DNA of 64,000 nt from Ruminococcaceae bacterium R-25 (GTDB lineage: Bacteria > Bacillota > Clostridia > Saccharofermentanales > Saccharofermentanaceae): positions 1,550,001 through 1,614,000 of the forward strand of contig QGFZ01000001.1 in NCBI GenBank assembly GCA_003149065.1, read 5' to 3'. The notes below the pieces were generated by a model. That model was not told where the DNA came from. It did not search any database and saw nothing but the letters and a program-made list of their open reading frames with translations. Position numbers and translations under genes: made by a program. Positions 16,760-25,161 of the stretch are shown piece by piece. The first letter of the stretch is position 1. Every line of letters begins with the position of its first letter.

Positions 16760-17605
16760 TCACGCGTTTGCTGTACGGGCGCAGTTATTCAGTTTTATCT
16801 GACCCAAAGAACTAATATCACTTCCCCAATCCAATGCACTGTCAGGAATCATAATGTCGAAGGCTATCAACACCTGTGAAATAAAATATGATTCATCAAA
16901 ATTTGACTTATCATACAGGAACACATAGATTACTTCCCTGCCTGGTCTATATCGGGATTTAGAATAACTATTGATTCTGGTACTAGTGTTAACAGCATAA
17001 TTGTATTTGTCATTCATTCCTAAAACTTCAAGATAAGAGCATCTGTCAATCTCGAAAAAATCAAGAAGGAAGTCAGGATTAATTTTCTCATTGGTTCCTT
17101 CTAAATAAAGTTCAGTCTCATATTTAAAAGGAACTTTCAAACGGCTTAATGTATTAGCTGCCATCAACTCGTTTTTGGACTTAAAAACTCCAAACTCACT
17201 TACAGTCGGATTATCAGATGTGTATTTCCCGAGATTATCTGCCTGTCTGTTAAAGTAATCGTGATCCATGCCGTGAGGATCATAGAATTGTTTAATAGGG
17301 AACTTCACCTTGGGCGGTGCGGCTCTGTATGTCTTTTTCCATTCTTTTAAAAGCGCATCATATTCATTTTTAACAGCAAGATAATTATTCACTGCCTCGG
17401 CATATATTTTGCCGCGTTTTGAAGAGATCCTGTAGATCCAGGGTGTTTTAGGTGTGCATTTTTCATTGTCAGGGTCACGCGTAACGATGACAACATTACA
17501 TCCTTTTCTCACACTAAAATAGCCTTGAACCATTGTTTCCAAAAGTTGTCTTCTGTAATCCAGTTTTACTGCATGAACTTTAATCGGAAGAATAATTCTA
17601 TCCAC
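16760..17605 (-). CDS. PD-(D/E)XK nuclease-like protein of unknown role
   Basis: About 281 residues if it starts at the GTG at 17605, which has AAGGAGGAG 6 bases upstream; the frame is open to a TTG at 17623, but that lies inside the ribosome site. The C-terminal half has the layout of a PD-(D/E)XK fold: SKNELMAANTLSRLKVPFKYE (acidic helix), then NPDFLLDFF, then SYLEVLG. The central Asp and Glu are present. The usual Lys after the Glu is not obvious, so catalysis is uncertain. It stands alone between two operons. Confidence 0.6.
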   Translation of the reverse strand: MDRIILPIKVHAVKLDYRRQLLETMVQGYFSVRKGCNVVIVTRDPDNEKCTPKTPWIYRISSKRGKIYAEAVNNYLAVKNEYDALLKEWKKTYRAAPPKVKFPIKQFYDPHGMDHDYFNRQADNLGKYTSDNPTVSEFGVFKSKNELMAANTLSRLKVPFKYETELYLEGTNEKINPDFLLDFFEIDRCSYLEVLGMNDKYNYAVNTSTRINSYSKSRYRPGREVIYVFLYDKSNFDESYFISQVLIAFDIMIPDSALDWGSDISSLGQIKLNNCARTANA

Positions 17606-17816
17606 GGTATGCTCCTCCTTCAAATGTCAGTGTTATCACTATTATTATCAACCCGTTTACCGGTCTCATACCACAGCCTAAAGTCTCAATTTCAGGGGGT
17701 AAAAAATGCGATCTGTGGGGTTTTGTCGGTTTTGTTCACATTTAAACCTGTTAAGAACCGTCATTATAGAATTGCAGATCCCAGCTCTTGATTGCCGCAA
17801 CGCTCATCGAATAATT
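17606..17816. other. Intergenic region with no gene seen
   Basis: Separates the divergent PD-(D/E)XK-like gene and the DUF2975/HTH operon. Only the ribosome site of the former is recognised; no open frame, RNA motif or repeat was found before the promoter region at 17817. Confidence 0.5.
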
Positions 17817-17870
17817 TTTAACGATTATCGTTAAATTCTTGTTGACAAAGATTAATTTGCCGAGTATAGT
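17817..17870 (+). promoter_or_regulatory. Promoter and upstream 19-bp palindrome for the DUF2975/HTH pair
   Basis: TTGACA (17842-17847), 17-base spacer, TATAGT (17865-17870). Six bases upstream of the -35 lies TTTAACGAT-T-ATCGTTAAA (17817-17835), a perfect 9-bp inverted repeat, a likely regulator site. Confidence 0.75.
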
Positions 17871-17918
17871 AAAGCCATCTTCGAAGGTGATAGATTAACA
17901 TTTAAGGAGTATGGATTT

Positions 17919-18512
17919 ATGAATGAAGAAAATGTAAAGATCGCTAAGATCAAAAAGAGCTGCCGTGCAGGCACGATCGTTTCCAGGATTCTGGCTGTAA
18001 TATGCGGTATTTTTACCATCATCGGTATCGTTGGCGGTATCAAGGTACTGTCTATGGGCAAAGAGTTTGATAATAAGGTCACTACCGGAAGTCTTTCCGG
18101 CCTTATATCTACTTCTGATGAGATCGGCAGTGCTTCCGCTGTAACGATCAACCTCGGATCACTCCCTACAGAACTGCACTCTGACATTCCTGCTGTTCAG
18201 GCTGCCATAAACGATCATCCGCTGAGCGTTATGTATGGTTCTTATATCTTGTTCTTCAGCTTAGTATTTATATTGACCACAGCGATGTTCTTTATGATAA
18301 GTTCTATTTTTGCCATGATCGAAAAAGAGCCTAATCCCTTCACTGCAAAAGTTAAGAAGAGAATTACAACTGTCCTTGTTGTCACATGCATTATTCTTGC
18401 CTTAACTGCAGGCTCGGCATTTGCTGTTCTTTGTGTAATAATCACATGGGTGCTCAACGCCATCCTCGATTACGGCATTACCTTACAGACTCAGTCAGAC
18501 GAGACATTGTAA
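17919..18512 (+). CDS. DUF2975-type membrane protein
   Basis: A 197-residue protein with four transmembrane segments (about 22-45, 108-130, 155-178 and near the end), and a soluble loop between the first two. AAGGAG precedes the ATG. Such proteins are regularly followed by a small YozG-like HTH gene, as here. The function of the family is unknown; a membrane-linked regulator pair is a reasonable guess. Confidence 0.7.
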   Translation: MNEENVKIAKIKKSCRAGTIVSRILAVICGIFTIIGIVGGIKVLSMGKEFDNKVTTGSLSGLISTSDEIGSASAVTINLGSLPTELHSDIPAVQAAINDHPLSVMYGSYILFFSLVFILTTAMFFMISSIFAMIEKEPNPFTAKVKKRITTVLVVTCIILALTAGSAFAVLCVIITWVLNAILDYGITLQTQSDETL

Positions 18513-18524
18513 GGAGGAATAAAT

Positions 18525-18734
18525 ATGGGACAGATAATACTGAGATTAGACAGAGTAATGGCGGATCGTAAGATCTCGCTCAATGAATTGTCCGAAAAGG
18601 TCGGCGTATCAAATGTAAATCTTTCCAAGATGAAAAATGGAAAGATATCTGCAATCCGCTTTTCAACATTAGAAGCCATCTGCGATGCATTGGACTGCCA
18701 GCCTGGCGACATTCTGGAATACAAAAAAGATTAA
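18525..18734 (+). CDS. Small XRE/YozG-like HTH regulator
   Basis: A 69-residue Cro/CI-type DNA-binding protein. The HTH is seen in KISLNELSEKVGVSNVNLSKMKNGK and is followed by ALDCQPGDILEY, typical of the YozG group. AGGAGG lies 7 bases before the ATG, 12 bp after the DUF2975 gene. It may bind the palindrome at 17817. Confidence 0.88.
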   Translation: MGQIILRLDRVMADRKISLNELSEKVGVSNVNLSKMKNGKISAIRFSTLEAICDALDCQPGDILEYKKD

Positions 18735-18757
18735 TAGGAATAGTAAGGGATGATTAG

Positions 18758-18791
18758 AAAGGGCTTTCTCAAAAAGATGAGAAAGCCCTTT
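18758..18791. terminator. Bidirectional terminator between convergent operons
   Basis: Perfect 13-bp stem AAAGGGCTTTCTC/GAGAAAGCCCTTT with an 8-base loop. The A/T-rich arms serve both the HTH gene (plus) and the GrpB gene (minus). Confidence 0.85.
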
Positions 18792-18794
18792 ACA

Positions 18795-19316
18795 TTATTT
18801 GCTGTCATTTGCGATCTTTGCATAGATACTTTCGATAAAAGAAGACTTGTATTCAATATATTTATCTATGTCATAAGGATACAGTTTAGCGCCCTCTTCT
18901 TTTATCCTGCCGTACTCTTTGACAGCATCAGGATCAGAAAGAAGATAGTCCCTGAATGATACATGTCTCTTCAATTCAGCAGCATCTTTTGAACACACAT
19001 AAAGATGATGTTTTCTCAAATGATCTTTGCCTTCATACTTAAACGCTTCGCGTCCGGCAATGCCAAGATCACCCTCATGCCGGTAACCGATCGTTCCGAG
19101 TGCAGTTTTTACTTTTTCAAAACTTTCCGCACCATCTATAACAACATCAATATCTATTATGGGTTTTGCAGAAAGTCCCGGCACAGACGTGCTGCCCACA
19201 TGTTCAATGCGCAGGATGAGGTCTGACAGAACCGTCATAAGCTCAGCCTTTATATCTTCGAAATCATTTTTCCACGCCTCATCATAAGGCAGAACCACTA
19301 CATGCTTTGTACCCAT
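18795..19316 (-). CDS. GrpB-family nucleotidyltransferase-like protein
   Basis: A 173-residue GrpB/UPF0157 protein. Family signatures are RIEHVGSTSVPGLSAKPIIDIDV (about 37-59) and HHLYV. The fold is nucleotidyltransferase-like with an IDID metal site. The physiological substrate is unknown. It is the last gene of a minus-strand run. Confidence 0.92.
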   Translation of the reverse strand: MGTKHVVVLPYDEAWKNDFEDIKAELMTVLSDLILRIEHVGSTSVPGLSAKPIIDIDVVIDGAESFEKVKTALGTIGYRHEGDLGIAGREAFKYEGKDHLRKHHLYVCSKDAAELKRHVSFRDYLLSDPDAVKEYGRIKEEGAKLYPYDIDKYIEYKSSFIESIYAKIANDSK

Positions 19317-19324
19317 ATCTGTTC

Positions 19325-19639
19325 TTAAGCAGGAAAAACCTTAGTGCACTGATCCAGTTCGGCCTGTTCCAAAGTTGAGATGTAAATCTCAGCGGCCTCA
19401 GTAAGGTCATTATCGAGTATCATCTCTGAACTGATCAACTGAATGACATCACCGACATTCTTTTGGGCATCCTCTGTATCAAGCCAAATAACCATTCTCT
19501 CATCAGGAAGATAATCATAGGCGCTTTCTTTTACCTTACCGTCTGTATATTCTTCAATACGCTCAGGAAGATCATAACGTATATCAAGATCAGGATTACT
19601 CATTTTTCCGGGATCTAATACAATGCCTATTGTCTGCAT
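19325..19639 (-). CDS. Conserved-looking protein of unknown function
   Basis: A 104-residue acidic soluble protein with AGGAG upstream. The start MQTIGIVLDPGKMSNPDLDIRYDLPERIEE suggests an alpha/beta fold. No motif or cysteine cluster identifies it. It lies 8 bp from the GrpB gene, so the two are probably cotranscribed. Confidence 0.6.
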   Translation of the reverse strand: MQTIGIVLDPGKMSNPDLDIRYDLPERIEEYTDGKVKESAYDYLPDERMVIWLDTEDAQKNVGDVIQLISSEMILDNDLTEAAEIYISTLEQAELDQCTKVFPA

Positions 19640-19677
19640 AAAAACCTCCTAAGGAATAATAGTATTAATCGTGTTCA

Positions 19678-20427
19678 TCATCCGTTTTTCCTGCACCTGA
19701 AAAAGATAAAGTCGGGCTGGTGGATCACGCCGCCGAATTTATCCGGGTGCGCTTTAAGTATCTCATCCGGCACTTTTGATTCCTGGCATTCTTCTATTAC
19801 GAATCCTGCTTTTGCGATCGCATTTACGAGCGACGAAAACATTCTGTGATAGACTTCGTAATCGTCGACGACCCATTTAAAATGGCGCTCGCCTTCGATA
19901 CCGTAGTTGTGAAGATTTGCATAGAGTCTTACGCCGTCTTTCGTTCTTGTGTATCTGTCGTATACTCCGTCGTATGCTGTTGAGATCGGATGCGACATCG
20001 AGAAGATAAGATATCCGCCATTGTTAAGGAGCGAATATACATCCTTCATAAGGCCTTCGAAATCCTGAGAATAATCGAATGCAAGAGAGCTTGTAATGAT
20101 GTCGAATTTCTCATTGAGCTGTGCGATGTCTTCGAATGCCATACGCTTATAAGTGATGTTATCTGCCGCATTGTTTTCCATTGCAAATGAGAGCATCTTT
20201 TCAGATATATCCGTACCGAGAACTGATGCAGCGCCAGCCTTTGAATACTGCATTGCATGCTGGCCCATGCCGCAGCCGATATCAAGTATCTTCTTGCCCT
20301 TCAGATCAGGAAGCATCGCGGTGATGATCGGTGTTTCGATCACTTCGTTGAAGTTGATCTCATCACTTCGAAGCCCCTTAAAATTGTCGAAAAACACTTC
20401 GTTGTCGTAGATGTTCTGCTGTGCCAT
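19678..20427 (-). CDS. Class I SAM-dependent methyltransferase
   Basis: A 249-residue Rossmann-fold methyltransferase. Motif I is KILDIGCGMGQHA (about 45-57); the acidic end of strand 2 is in VLGTDISEKM. A later LLNNGGYLIFSMSHP corresponds to motif III. It resembles the ubiE/small-molecule group; the substrate is not identifiable. Confidence 0.92.
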   Translation of the reverse strand: MAQQNIYDNEVFFDNFKGLRSDEINFNEVIETPIITAMLPDLKGKKILDIGCGMGQHAMQYSKAGAASVLGTDISEKMLSFAMENNAADNITYKRMAFEDIAQLNEKFDIITSSLAFDYSQDFEGLMKDVYSLLNNGGYLIFSMSHPISTAYDGVYDRYTRTKDGVRLYANLHNYGIEGERHFKWVVDDYEVYHRMFSSLVNAIAKAGFVIEECQESKVPDEILKAHPDKFGGVIHQPDFIFFRCRKNG

Positions 20428-20445
20428 ATTATCCCCCTTTGGCTT

Positions 20446-20820
20446 TCAGCTCTGCTTTAAAATATCTTCGTAACTTACTGCTCTTATCACGCGGAAATTC
20501 TTCTCTATCTCGCGCGTCCAGAGGTCTATCTCTCCTTCTATCTCAGACACTTCAGGAAGAATGAATCCCCATACCGTACAACCGGTCTTCTTAAGTTCAG
20601 GCAGGAAGTAATTGAAGCCCCAGTCGACATCTTCCTTAACGTCTTCAAAACCATTTCTGGCATCAACAATAAAGATACTGCCTTTATGTTCGCGGAGGAG
20701 ATCCAATGAAGCTTTCACAGGATCTCTATAGTCATTAAAATGCGCTTCTTTTTTCCACACATGAAAGACTACATTATCTTTCTCAATATAATCAGTTTTT
20801 GCAAAATCACTCTCAAACAT
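20446..20820 (-). CDS. Small STAS/SpoIIAA-like protein
   Basis: A 124-residue soluble protein. The alternating pattern of strands and helices, with HKGSIFIVDARNGFEDVKEDVDWGF in the middle, resembles SpoIIAA-like/STAS folds, but no diagnostic phosphorylatable serine motif is seen. Treat as unknown with fold hint. Confidence 0.45.
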   Translation of the reverse strand: MFESDFAKTDYIEKDNVVFHVWKKEAHFNDYRDPVKASLDLLREHKGSIFIVDARNGFEDVKEDVDWGFNYFLPELKKTGCTVWGFILPEVSEIEGEIDLWTREIEKNFRVIRAVSYEDILKQS

Positions 20821-20829
20821 ATATCCCCC

Positions 20830-21273
20830 TTATAACTCAAGCCTCATAAATACGTCAGCATAGATGTTGTCGTTAAATCTCTCAGTGTTCTTGAATCCGC
20901 ACTTCTCGTAGAGCCTTACGGCTTCTTTGTATTTCGACATTGAATCAAGGACCATGCTCTTATAGCCAAGATTTTTTGCCTCGTCGATCGCTGCCTTTAT
21001 CAGGCTGCTTCCTAAATGCTGTCCCCTGTAATCCTTATCAAGATATAAGGCTTTGAGCTCAACAGTATAATCGTCAATCTTTTTTAAAGCAACAGTGCCT
21101 ATCAACTTTTCTCCGTCTAAAAGGCATAAGAAAGATACGAAAGAGCTTTCGATGTCGTTATAGAAATAATGGCGGCCTTCAGGCTCGAACTTCTTGCCGA
21201 GTTCTTCAAAACACCTGTCAGTAAAATCGAAAACAAGCTGCTTATATTCTTCTTTATATTGAACTAATTCCAT
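20830..21273 (-). CDS. GNAT-family N-acetyltransferase
   Basis: About 147 residues from the ATG at 21273, which lies 3 bases past the stop of the TfoX-like gene; a longer frame would overlap that gene. The acetyl-CoA loop is KDYRGQHLGSSLIKAAI, with CGFKNTERF at the end. Substrate unknown. Confidence 0.85.
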   Translation of the reverse strand: MELVQYKEEYKQLVFDFTDRCFEELGKKFEPEGRHYFYNDIESSFVSFLCLLDGEKLIGTVALKKIDDYTVELKALYLDKDYRGQHLGSSLIKAAIDEAKNLGYKSMVLDSMSKYKEAVRLYEKCGFKNTERFNDNIYADVFMRLEL

Positions 21274-21277
21274 ATTC

Positions 21278-21589
21278 TCATTTTTTCTTCGGAGAAGGAA
21301 GTTCCGGATACATCGCATCGAAAAGCTCTCTTAAGAACTCTTTGTTTTCGACTTCGTCAACCATTATCATTTCCTTGGCGCCTTCATAGGGGAGCTCCAG
21401 TTCGGCATCAGGCATCTTTGCAAGAGATGACTTTGTCTGCTTTACAAGGAAGCGGTCATCATAGATTCCGCCTATTATCTTTCCTCTGTAGTAAATAATG
21501 TATTCGCCCATCATGGCGCGGTATGTAATATCGTCCAGTAACGAGAGCTGTTCCAGGATAAAATCCAGGTATTCTTTGCTTGATGCCAT
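21278..21589 (-). CDS. TfoX N-terminal domain protein
   Basis: A 103-residue protein with the TfoX N-terminal pattern: ITYRAMMGEYIIYYRGKIIGGIYDDRFLVKQT. It lacks the C-terminal TfoX domain. In gamma-proteobacteria TfoX activates competence. Short versions like this are common in Clostridia, and a competence role should not be assumed. Confidence 0.85.
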   Translation of the reverse strand: MASSKEYLDFILEQLSLLDDITYRAMMGEYIIYYRGKIIGGIYDDRFLVKQTKSSLAKMPDAELELPYEGAKEMIMVDEVENKEFLRELFDAMYPELPSPKKK

Positions 21590-21599
21590 ATTTTCCCTT

Positions 21600-22592
21600 T
21601 TAAATAAAACAGTCTAAGACGAACAATGCCGCCTTCTTTGCAAATGTACCAAAAGACTTCGGCCACTGGCCGTCGATCTTACCTGTCTGACCGTTTATGG
21701 CGATCATATAGAGTTGGTTGTCGTAGTAGAACGAATTGATCCATACGGGCACGATAAGGTATTTATACTTAAGATTGAAATAATCAGTTGCCATGTCGAT
21801 TCCCATGAGGAACTTTGTCTCGTCCTGTTTATTCGCCTGATTCTTAAGATAGATCTCCATATCTTTTCCGACGCTGTTCCAGGCTTCATTTAAGCCAATA
21901 GAATAGTGCTCGCAGGGAAAGCCCGCCAGGGCGTCAGGTGTATACGGCTTTGCTTCTCTTGTCCTATAGTCTTTCATGACATTCAAAAGGAGTTTGTCAG
22001 AACATAGCTGCTTACTTGCAACGACCGGGAAGTCATCGACCTGGTGCTGGAATTTTCCGCACTTAAACAGCGTTCTGTTATTCTCCGTATAGTGTCCCGT
22101 GAAACGGTTTACGGTCAGCACATCAAATGTAAAGAGCGGAACATATATGCCGTAGAACTTATTGAGCTGTGCATCTTGCGCGAGGAGCTCGGGCGCAAGG
22201 AATCTGTCCTTGATCCATTCCTTGAAAATATAGAGGGCGCGGTCTTCAGTGATCTTAAACGGGATGATGCCGTTAGGTGCCATGATATCCTGTTCAGGAT
22301 CAGCTGCTTCAACAGTGGTTGAACCGCAGAAAGGACACATGCCTGACAGCTGCAGTTTGTTCTGGATGGTTTCGGCACCGCACTGCTTGCAGGTAACGAG
22401 CTTTGCCTCCATGCCCCAGTCGTGGCTTGCGGTATTTTTGGCAGCAAGAAAATCCATCTCGTTTACCGGGATCTTTGATACCAGTTCCGGAATCGTTTCT
22501 TTACGTCCGCAGGACTGACAGAGCAGACTTTGTGAGCCCGGCTTGAAGAACATTGTACCGCCGCATGACGGGCACTTTTTGGTCTGTTCCAT
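21600..22592 (-). CDS. TFIIB-type zinc-ribbon protein, C-terminus possibly shortened
   Basis: A 330-residue protein with two zinc ribbons: CPSCGG...CQSCGR (about 7-30) and CKQCG...CPFCG (about 68-90). A large domain follows with YGIYVPLFTFDV and KYLIVPVWINSFYYDNQLYMIAINGQTGKI. Similar proteins continue into one or two membrane segments after that last motif. Here the protein stops soon after (KKAALFVLDCFI), so the membrane part may be lost or reduced. Confidence 0.75.
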   Translation of the reverse strand: MEQTKKCPSCGGTMFFKPGSQSLLCQSCGRKETIPELVSKIPVNEMDFLAAKNTASHDWGMEAKLVTCKQCGAETIQNKLQLSGMCPFCGSTTVEAADPEQDIMAPNGIIPFKITEDRALYIFKEWIKDRFLAPELLAQDAQLNKFYGIYVPLFTFDVLTVNRFTGHYTENNRTLFKCGKFQHQVDDFPVVASKQLCSDKLLLNVMKDYRTREAKPYTPDALAGFPCEHYSIGLNEAWNSVGKDMEIYLKNQANKQDETKFLMGIDMATDYFNLKYKYLIVPVWINSFYYDNQLYMIAINGQTGKIDGQWPKSFGTFAKKAALFVLDCFI

Positions 22593-22618
22593 AACTATAT
22601 CCTCCCTACCCTCTTGCT

Positions 22619-23017
22619 TTATCTTTTACCTGTATCGATAAACCTTATCAGGTCTTCCACATTATCGAACTCGTCGTAATCGCCCATGATGCCTTCACGG
22701 TGATATACGATGCCGTTCTTTTCGTTCTCTTCCAAACGGTCGAGGAGCTTTTCAACGCCGAATCTTCTCGCATATTCCGTAAATCCCAGTGCCTTTATCT
22801 TTTCTTTGAAAAGACCTTTTCTGCAGTCTGTTTCACCACAGGTCCAGCACGCCGGGATATTCTTTTCGATACAGCATTTTCTGTTCACACACCACTCAGC
22901 ATCTTTACACCAGGAAAGATCCTTAAATCCGTCTAATCTGCAACCTTTGCACAGGACGTTTTCGGAACAAAGACAGCATGCCAGACCGCATCTTGCCAAA
23001 CCCAATTCGCGTTTCAT
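22619..23017 (-). CDS. Cysteine-rich DUF3795-type protein
   Basis: A 132-residue protein with about 13 cysteines in its first 70 residues (CGLACCLC, CKGC, CVNRKCC, CWTCGETDC). This pattern fits DUF3795 zinc or metal binding proteins of anaerobes. Function unknown. It begins the minus-strand run 23017-18795. Confidence 0.75.
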   Translation of the reverse strand: MKRELGLARCGLACCLCSENVLCKGCRLDGFKDLSWCKDAEWCVNRKCCIEKNIPACWTCGETDCRKGLFKEKIKALGFTEYARRFGVEKLLDRLEENEKNGIVYHREGIMGDYDEFDNVEDLIRFIDTGKR

Positions 23018-23107
23018 AAATTTCCCCTTCTGTTTAAAACATCATGCAATACAATTATATGCCATATTGCGAAAATTTTTCTTTTCCGCTGCAACATTTC
23101 CTTCTGC

Positions 23108-23130
23108 CTGTCTGTATATAGGTTAGACAG
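23108..23130. promoter_or_regulatory. Inverted repeat upstream of the vWA lipoprotein gene
   Basis: CTGTCT/AGACAG with an 11-base centre that includes TATATAG, about 55 bp before the vWA gene. It could be an operator around a -10 element; no clear -35 is seen. Confidence 0.3.
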
Positions 23131-23184
23131 CACTTAATTTGGCGCATGAATGCGACCTGTGTGTTATCTAAGGAGGATAATTAT

Positions 23185-24777
23185 ATGAAGAGAAAGGTAA
23201 TAGCAGCAATACTTACAGGAACAATGGTATTGTCAGCAACTGCTTGCTCCAATGCAAAGTCAGCAAGCACAACAGTAGCAGCTCACAATGATTCACCAAT
23301 GGCACAAGTAGATTCCTATTTAGGAGGCGATGTCTACTACGAGCCTACAGAAGCAGGCTACGAAGAAACCACTGTGGCTAACGGTGAATCAGGCAAGGAT
23401 TTCAACACAGAAGAATACAACATCATTAAAGAGAATGGTTTTGTAAAAGTTTCCCAGAGCCCTCTGTCGACTTTTGCGGCAGATGTTGATACCGGTTCTT
23501 ACTGCAACTTAAGAAGAATCATCAACCAGGGCTATAACTTAAGCAATGTAGCTTCAGCGATCAGAACTGAAGAGATGGTCAATTATTTCGATTATAAGGT
23601 AGATAACAAAGACGATGTATTCAGCGTTCAGTATTCTGTCGGTGAATGTCCCTGGAATAAGGAAAACAAGCTCCTTGTAATGACGATGCAGGCTAACAGC
23701 GAAGTTAAAGTCACTAGCGAGGGCAATAACTTTGTATTCCTTATCGACTCATCCGGTTCCATGAACAGCCAAGATAAGCTTCCTCTCGTAAAAGAGAGCT
23801 TCAAGCTCCTTGCAGGAAACTTAGGACCTAATGACAGAGTATCAATCGTTACTTATTCCGGAAGCTCGGATACACTTCTTGAAGGTTCCAACGATTACAA
23901 TAAGATCTGCAAAGCTTTAGACAAGATCTCCGCATCAGGCGGCACCAACGGTTCAGGCGGAATCAATGCAGCTTACAAGTGTGCTGAAAAGAATTTCGTT
24001 AAGGGCGGAAACAACAGAGTCATAATCGCATCTGACGGCGACATGAATCTCGGAATCACATCCCAGAGCGGCCTCGTAGACCTTATCAAGGAAAAGAAGG
24101 AAACAGGCGTATTCCTTACAGTATTGGGTTATGGCACAGGCAACTACAGCGATGCAAATATGGAATCCATTGCTGACGCAGGAAACGGCAATTACTTCTA
24201 CATCGATTCTATCGACGAAGCTGAAAGAGTCCTTTGCGAAAAGCTCATGCAGACAACTGTAACAGTAGCCAAAGATGTTAAGTTCCAGGTAGAGTTTAAT
24301 CCCTATGAAGTAGCTGAATACAGACAGATCGGCTACGAGAACAGACAGATGTCCGCAAAGGATTTCGATGACGATAAGAAAGACGGCGGCGAGATCGGTG
24401 CAGGCGCACAGGTAACAGTATGCTACGAGCTCAAGCTCAGAGATCCTAACGAAAAGCCTGAAGACGACCTCAAGTATCAGGATACTGTTCTTTCCGACAA
24501 CGCCAAGAACGGCGAACTCTGCACAGTATCTGTCAGATATAAGGCACCCGACGAAGACGAGAGCAGGCTTATCAAGTATCCTCTCAAGGACAACGGAATC
24601 AGCAATAAGGATGACTTCAATTTCATCTGCGGCATCATCGAAACTTCAATGGTAATGAGAGACAGCGAATACAAGGGTAATGCGACCTACGATTCAGCTT
24701 ATGAACTCGCTAAATCAGGTACAGGAAATAACAAGTACAGAGAAGAATTCTGCAGACTTATCAAGAAGCTCGGATGA
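23185..24777 (+). CDS. von Willebrand factor A lipoprotein (YfbK-like)
   Basis: The frame is open from 23146, but AAGGAGG precedes the ATG at 23185 and yields a clean lipoprotein signal (MKRKVIAA... lipobox SATAC), so that start is used (530 residues). An N-terminal YfbK-like region (about 85-140, AADVDTGSYCNLRRII) leads into a vWA domain with an intact MIDAS (DSSGSMNSQ; later ASDGDMNLG). A C-terminal DUF3520-like region follows. It is anchored outside the membrane and likely binds proteins through a metal ion. A terminator follows directly. Confidence 0.9.
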   Translation: MKRKVIAAILTGTMVLSATACSNAKSASTTVAAHNDSPMAQVDSYLGGDVYYEPTEAGYEETTVANGESGKDFNTEEYNIIKENGFVKVSQSPLSTFAADVDTGSYCNLRRIINQGYNLSNVASAIRTEEMVNYFDYKVDNKDDVFSVQYSVGECPWNKENKLLVMTMQANSEVKVTSEGNNFVFLIDSSGSMNSQDKLPLVKESFKLLAGNLGPNDRVSIVTYSGSSDTLLEGSNDYNKICKALDKISASGGTNGSGGINAAYKCAEKNFVKGGNNRVIIASDGDMNLGITSQSGLVDLIKEKKETGVFLTVLGYGTGNYSDANMESIADAGNGNYFYIDSIDEAERVLCEKLMQTTVTVAKDVKFQVEFNPYEVAEYRQIGYENRQMSAKDFDDDKKDGGEIGAGAQVTVCYELKLRDPNEKPEDDLKYQDTVLSDNAKNGELCTVSVRYKAPDEDESRLIKYPLKDNGISNKDDFNFICGIIETSMVMRDSEYKGNATYDSAYELAKSGTGNNKYREEFCRLIKKLG

Positions 24778-24809
24778 TAATAAATTACAACACTCCCGGA
24801 TAAATTAAT

Positions 24810-24839
24810 TGGGCTGTCACTTTTTAAGTGGCAGCCCAT
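24810..24839. terminator. Bidirectional terminator
   Basis: TGGGCTG(T/C)CACTT paired with AAGTGGCAGCCCA, loop TTT. It serves the vWA gene (plus) and probably the small membrane gene at 24844 (minus). Confidence 0.75.
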
Positions 24840-24843
24840 ACTT

Positions 24844-25161
24844 TTAGTAATAAGCAACGAGTAAATTAATAAGATATGATCCTTCTATTCCGATGAAGAA
24901 AGTAACTATATTTATTCCGGCAGAAATGAGTATGCACCACCATCTCCACTCATCAACTTTCCTCCATCCGAAAAGGATATAGATTACCGTTAGAACGACA
25001 TGGACCAATATTCCTCCGAGCAGGTAAAACAATGGCGTAAAGGACATTTCAACTTCATTCATTCCGATAACAACAAACAGATACCAGACGATCGATGTGA
25101 CAATACATGACACTATAAATTGAATAATGAAGTATGCCCACTTATTAATGCCATCAAACAT
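24844..25161 (-). CDS. Small four-helix membrane protein, paralogue of the one at 13964
   Basis: A longer frame exists, but the ATG at 25161 gives a natural 105-residue membrane protein that overlaps the end of the HD-GYP gene by 8 bp, suggesting translational coupling. Four hydrophobic segments. It shares IVTSIVWYL-type and ILFGWRKVDEW-type segments with the protein at 13964. Function not recognised. Confidence 0.6.
   Translation of the reverse strand: MFDGINKWAYFIIQFIVSCIVTSIVWYLFVVIGMNEVEMSFTPLFYLLGGILVHVVLTVIYILFGWRKVDEWRWWCILISAGINIVTFFIGIEGSYLINLLVAYY

Noticed and set aside
21278-21589. TfoX-like protein as evidence for natural competence
   Set aside because: Only the N-terminal domain is present and no com genes are in the window, so a competence role is not supported.
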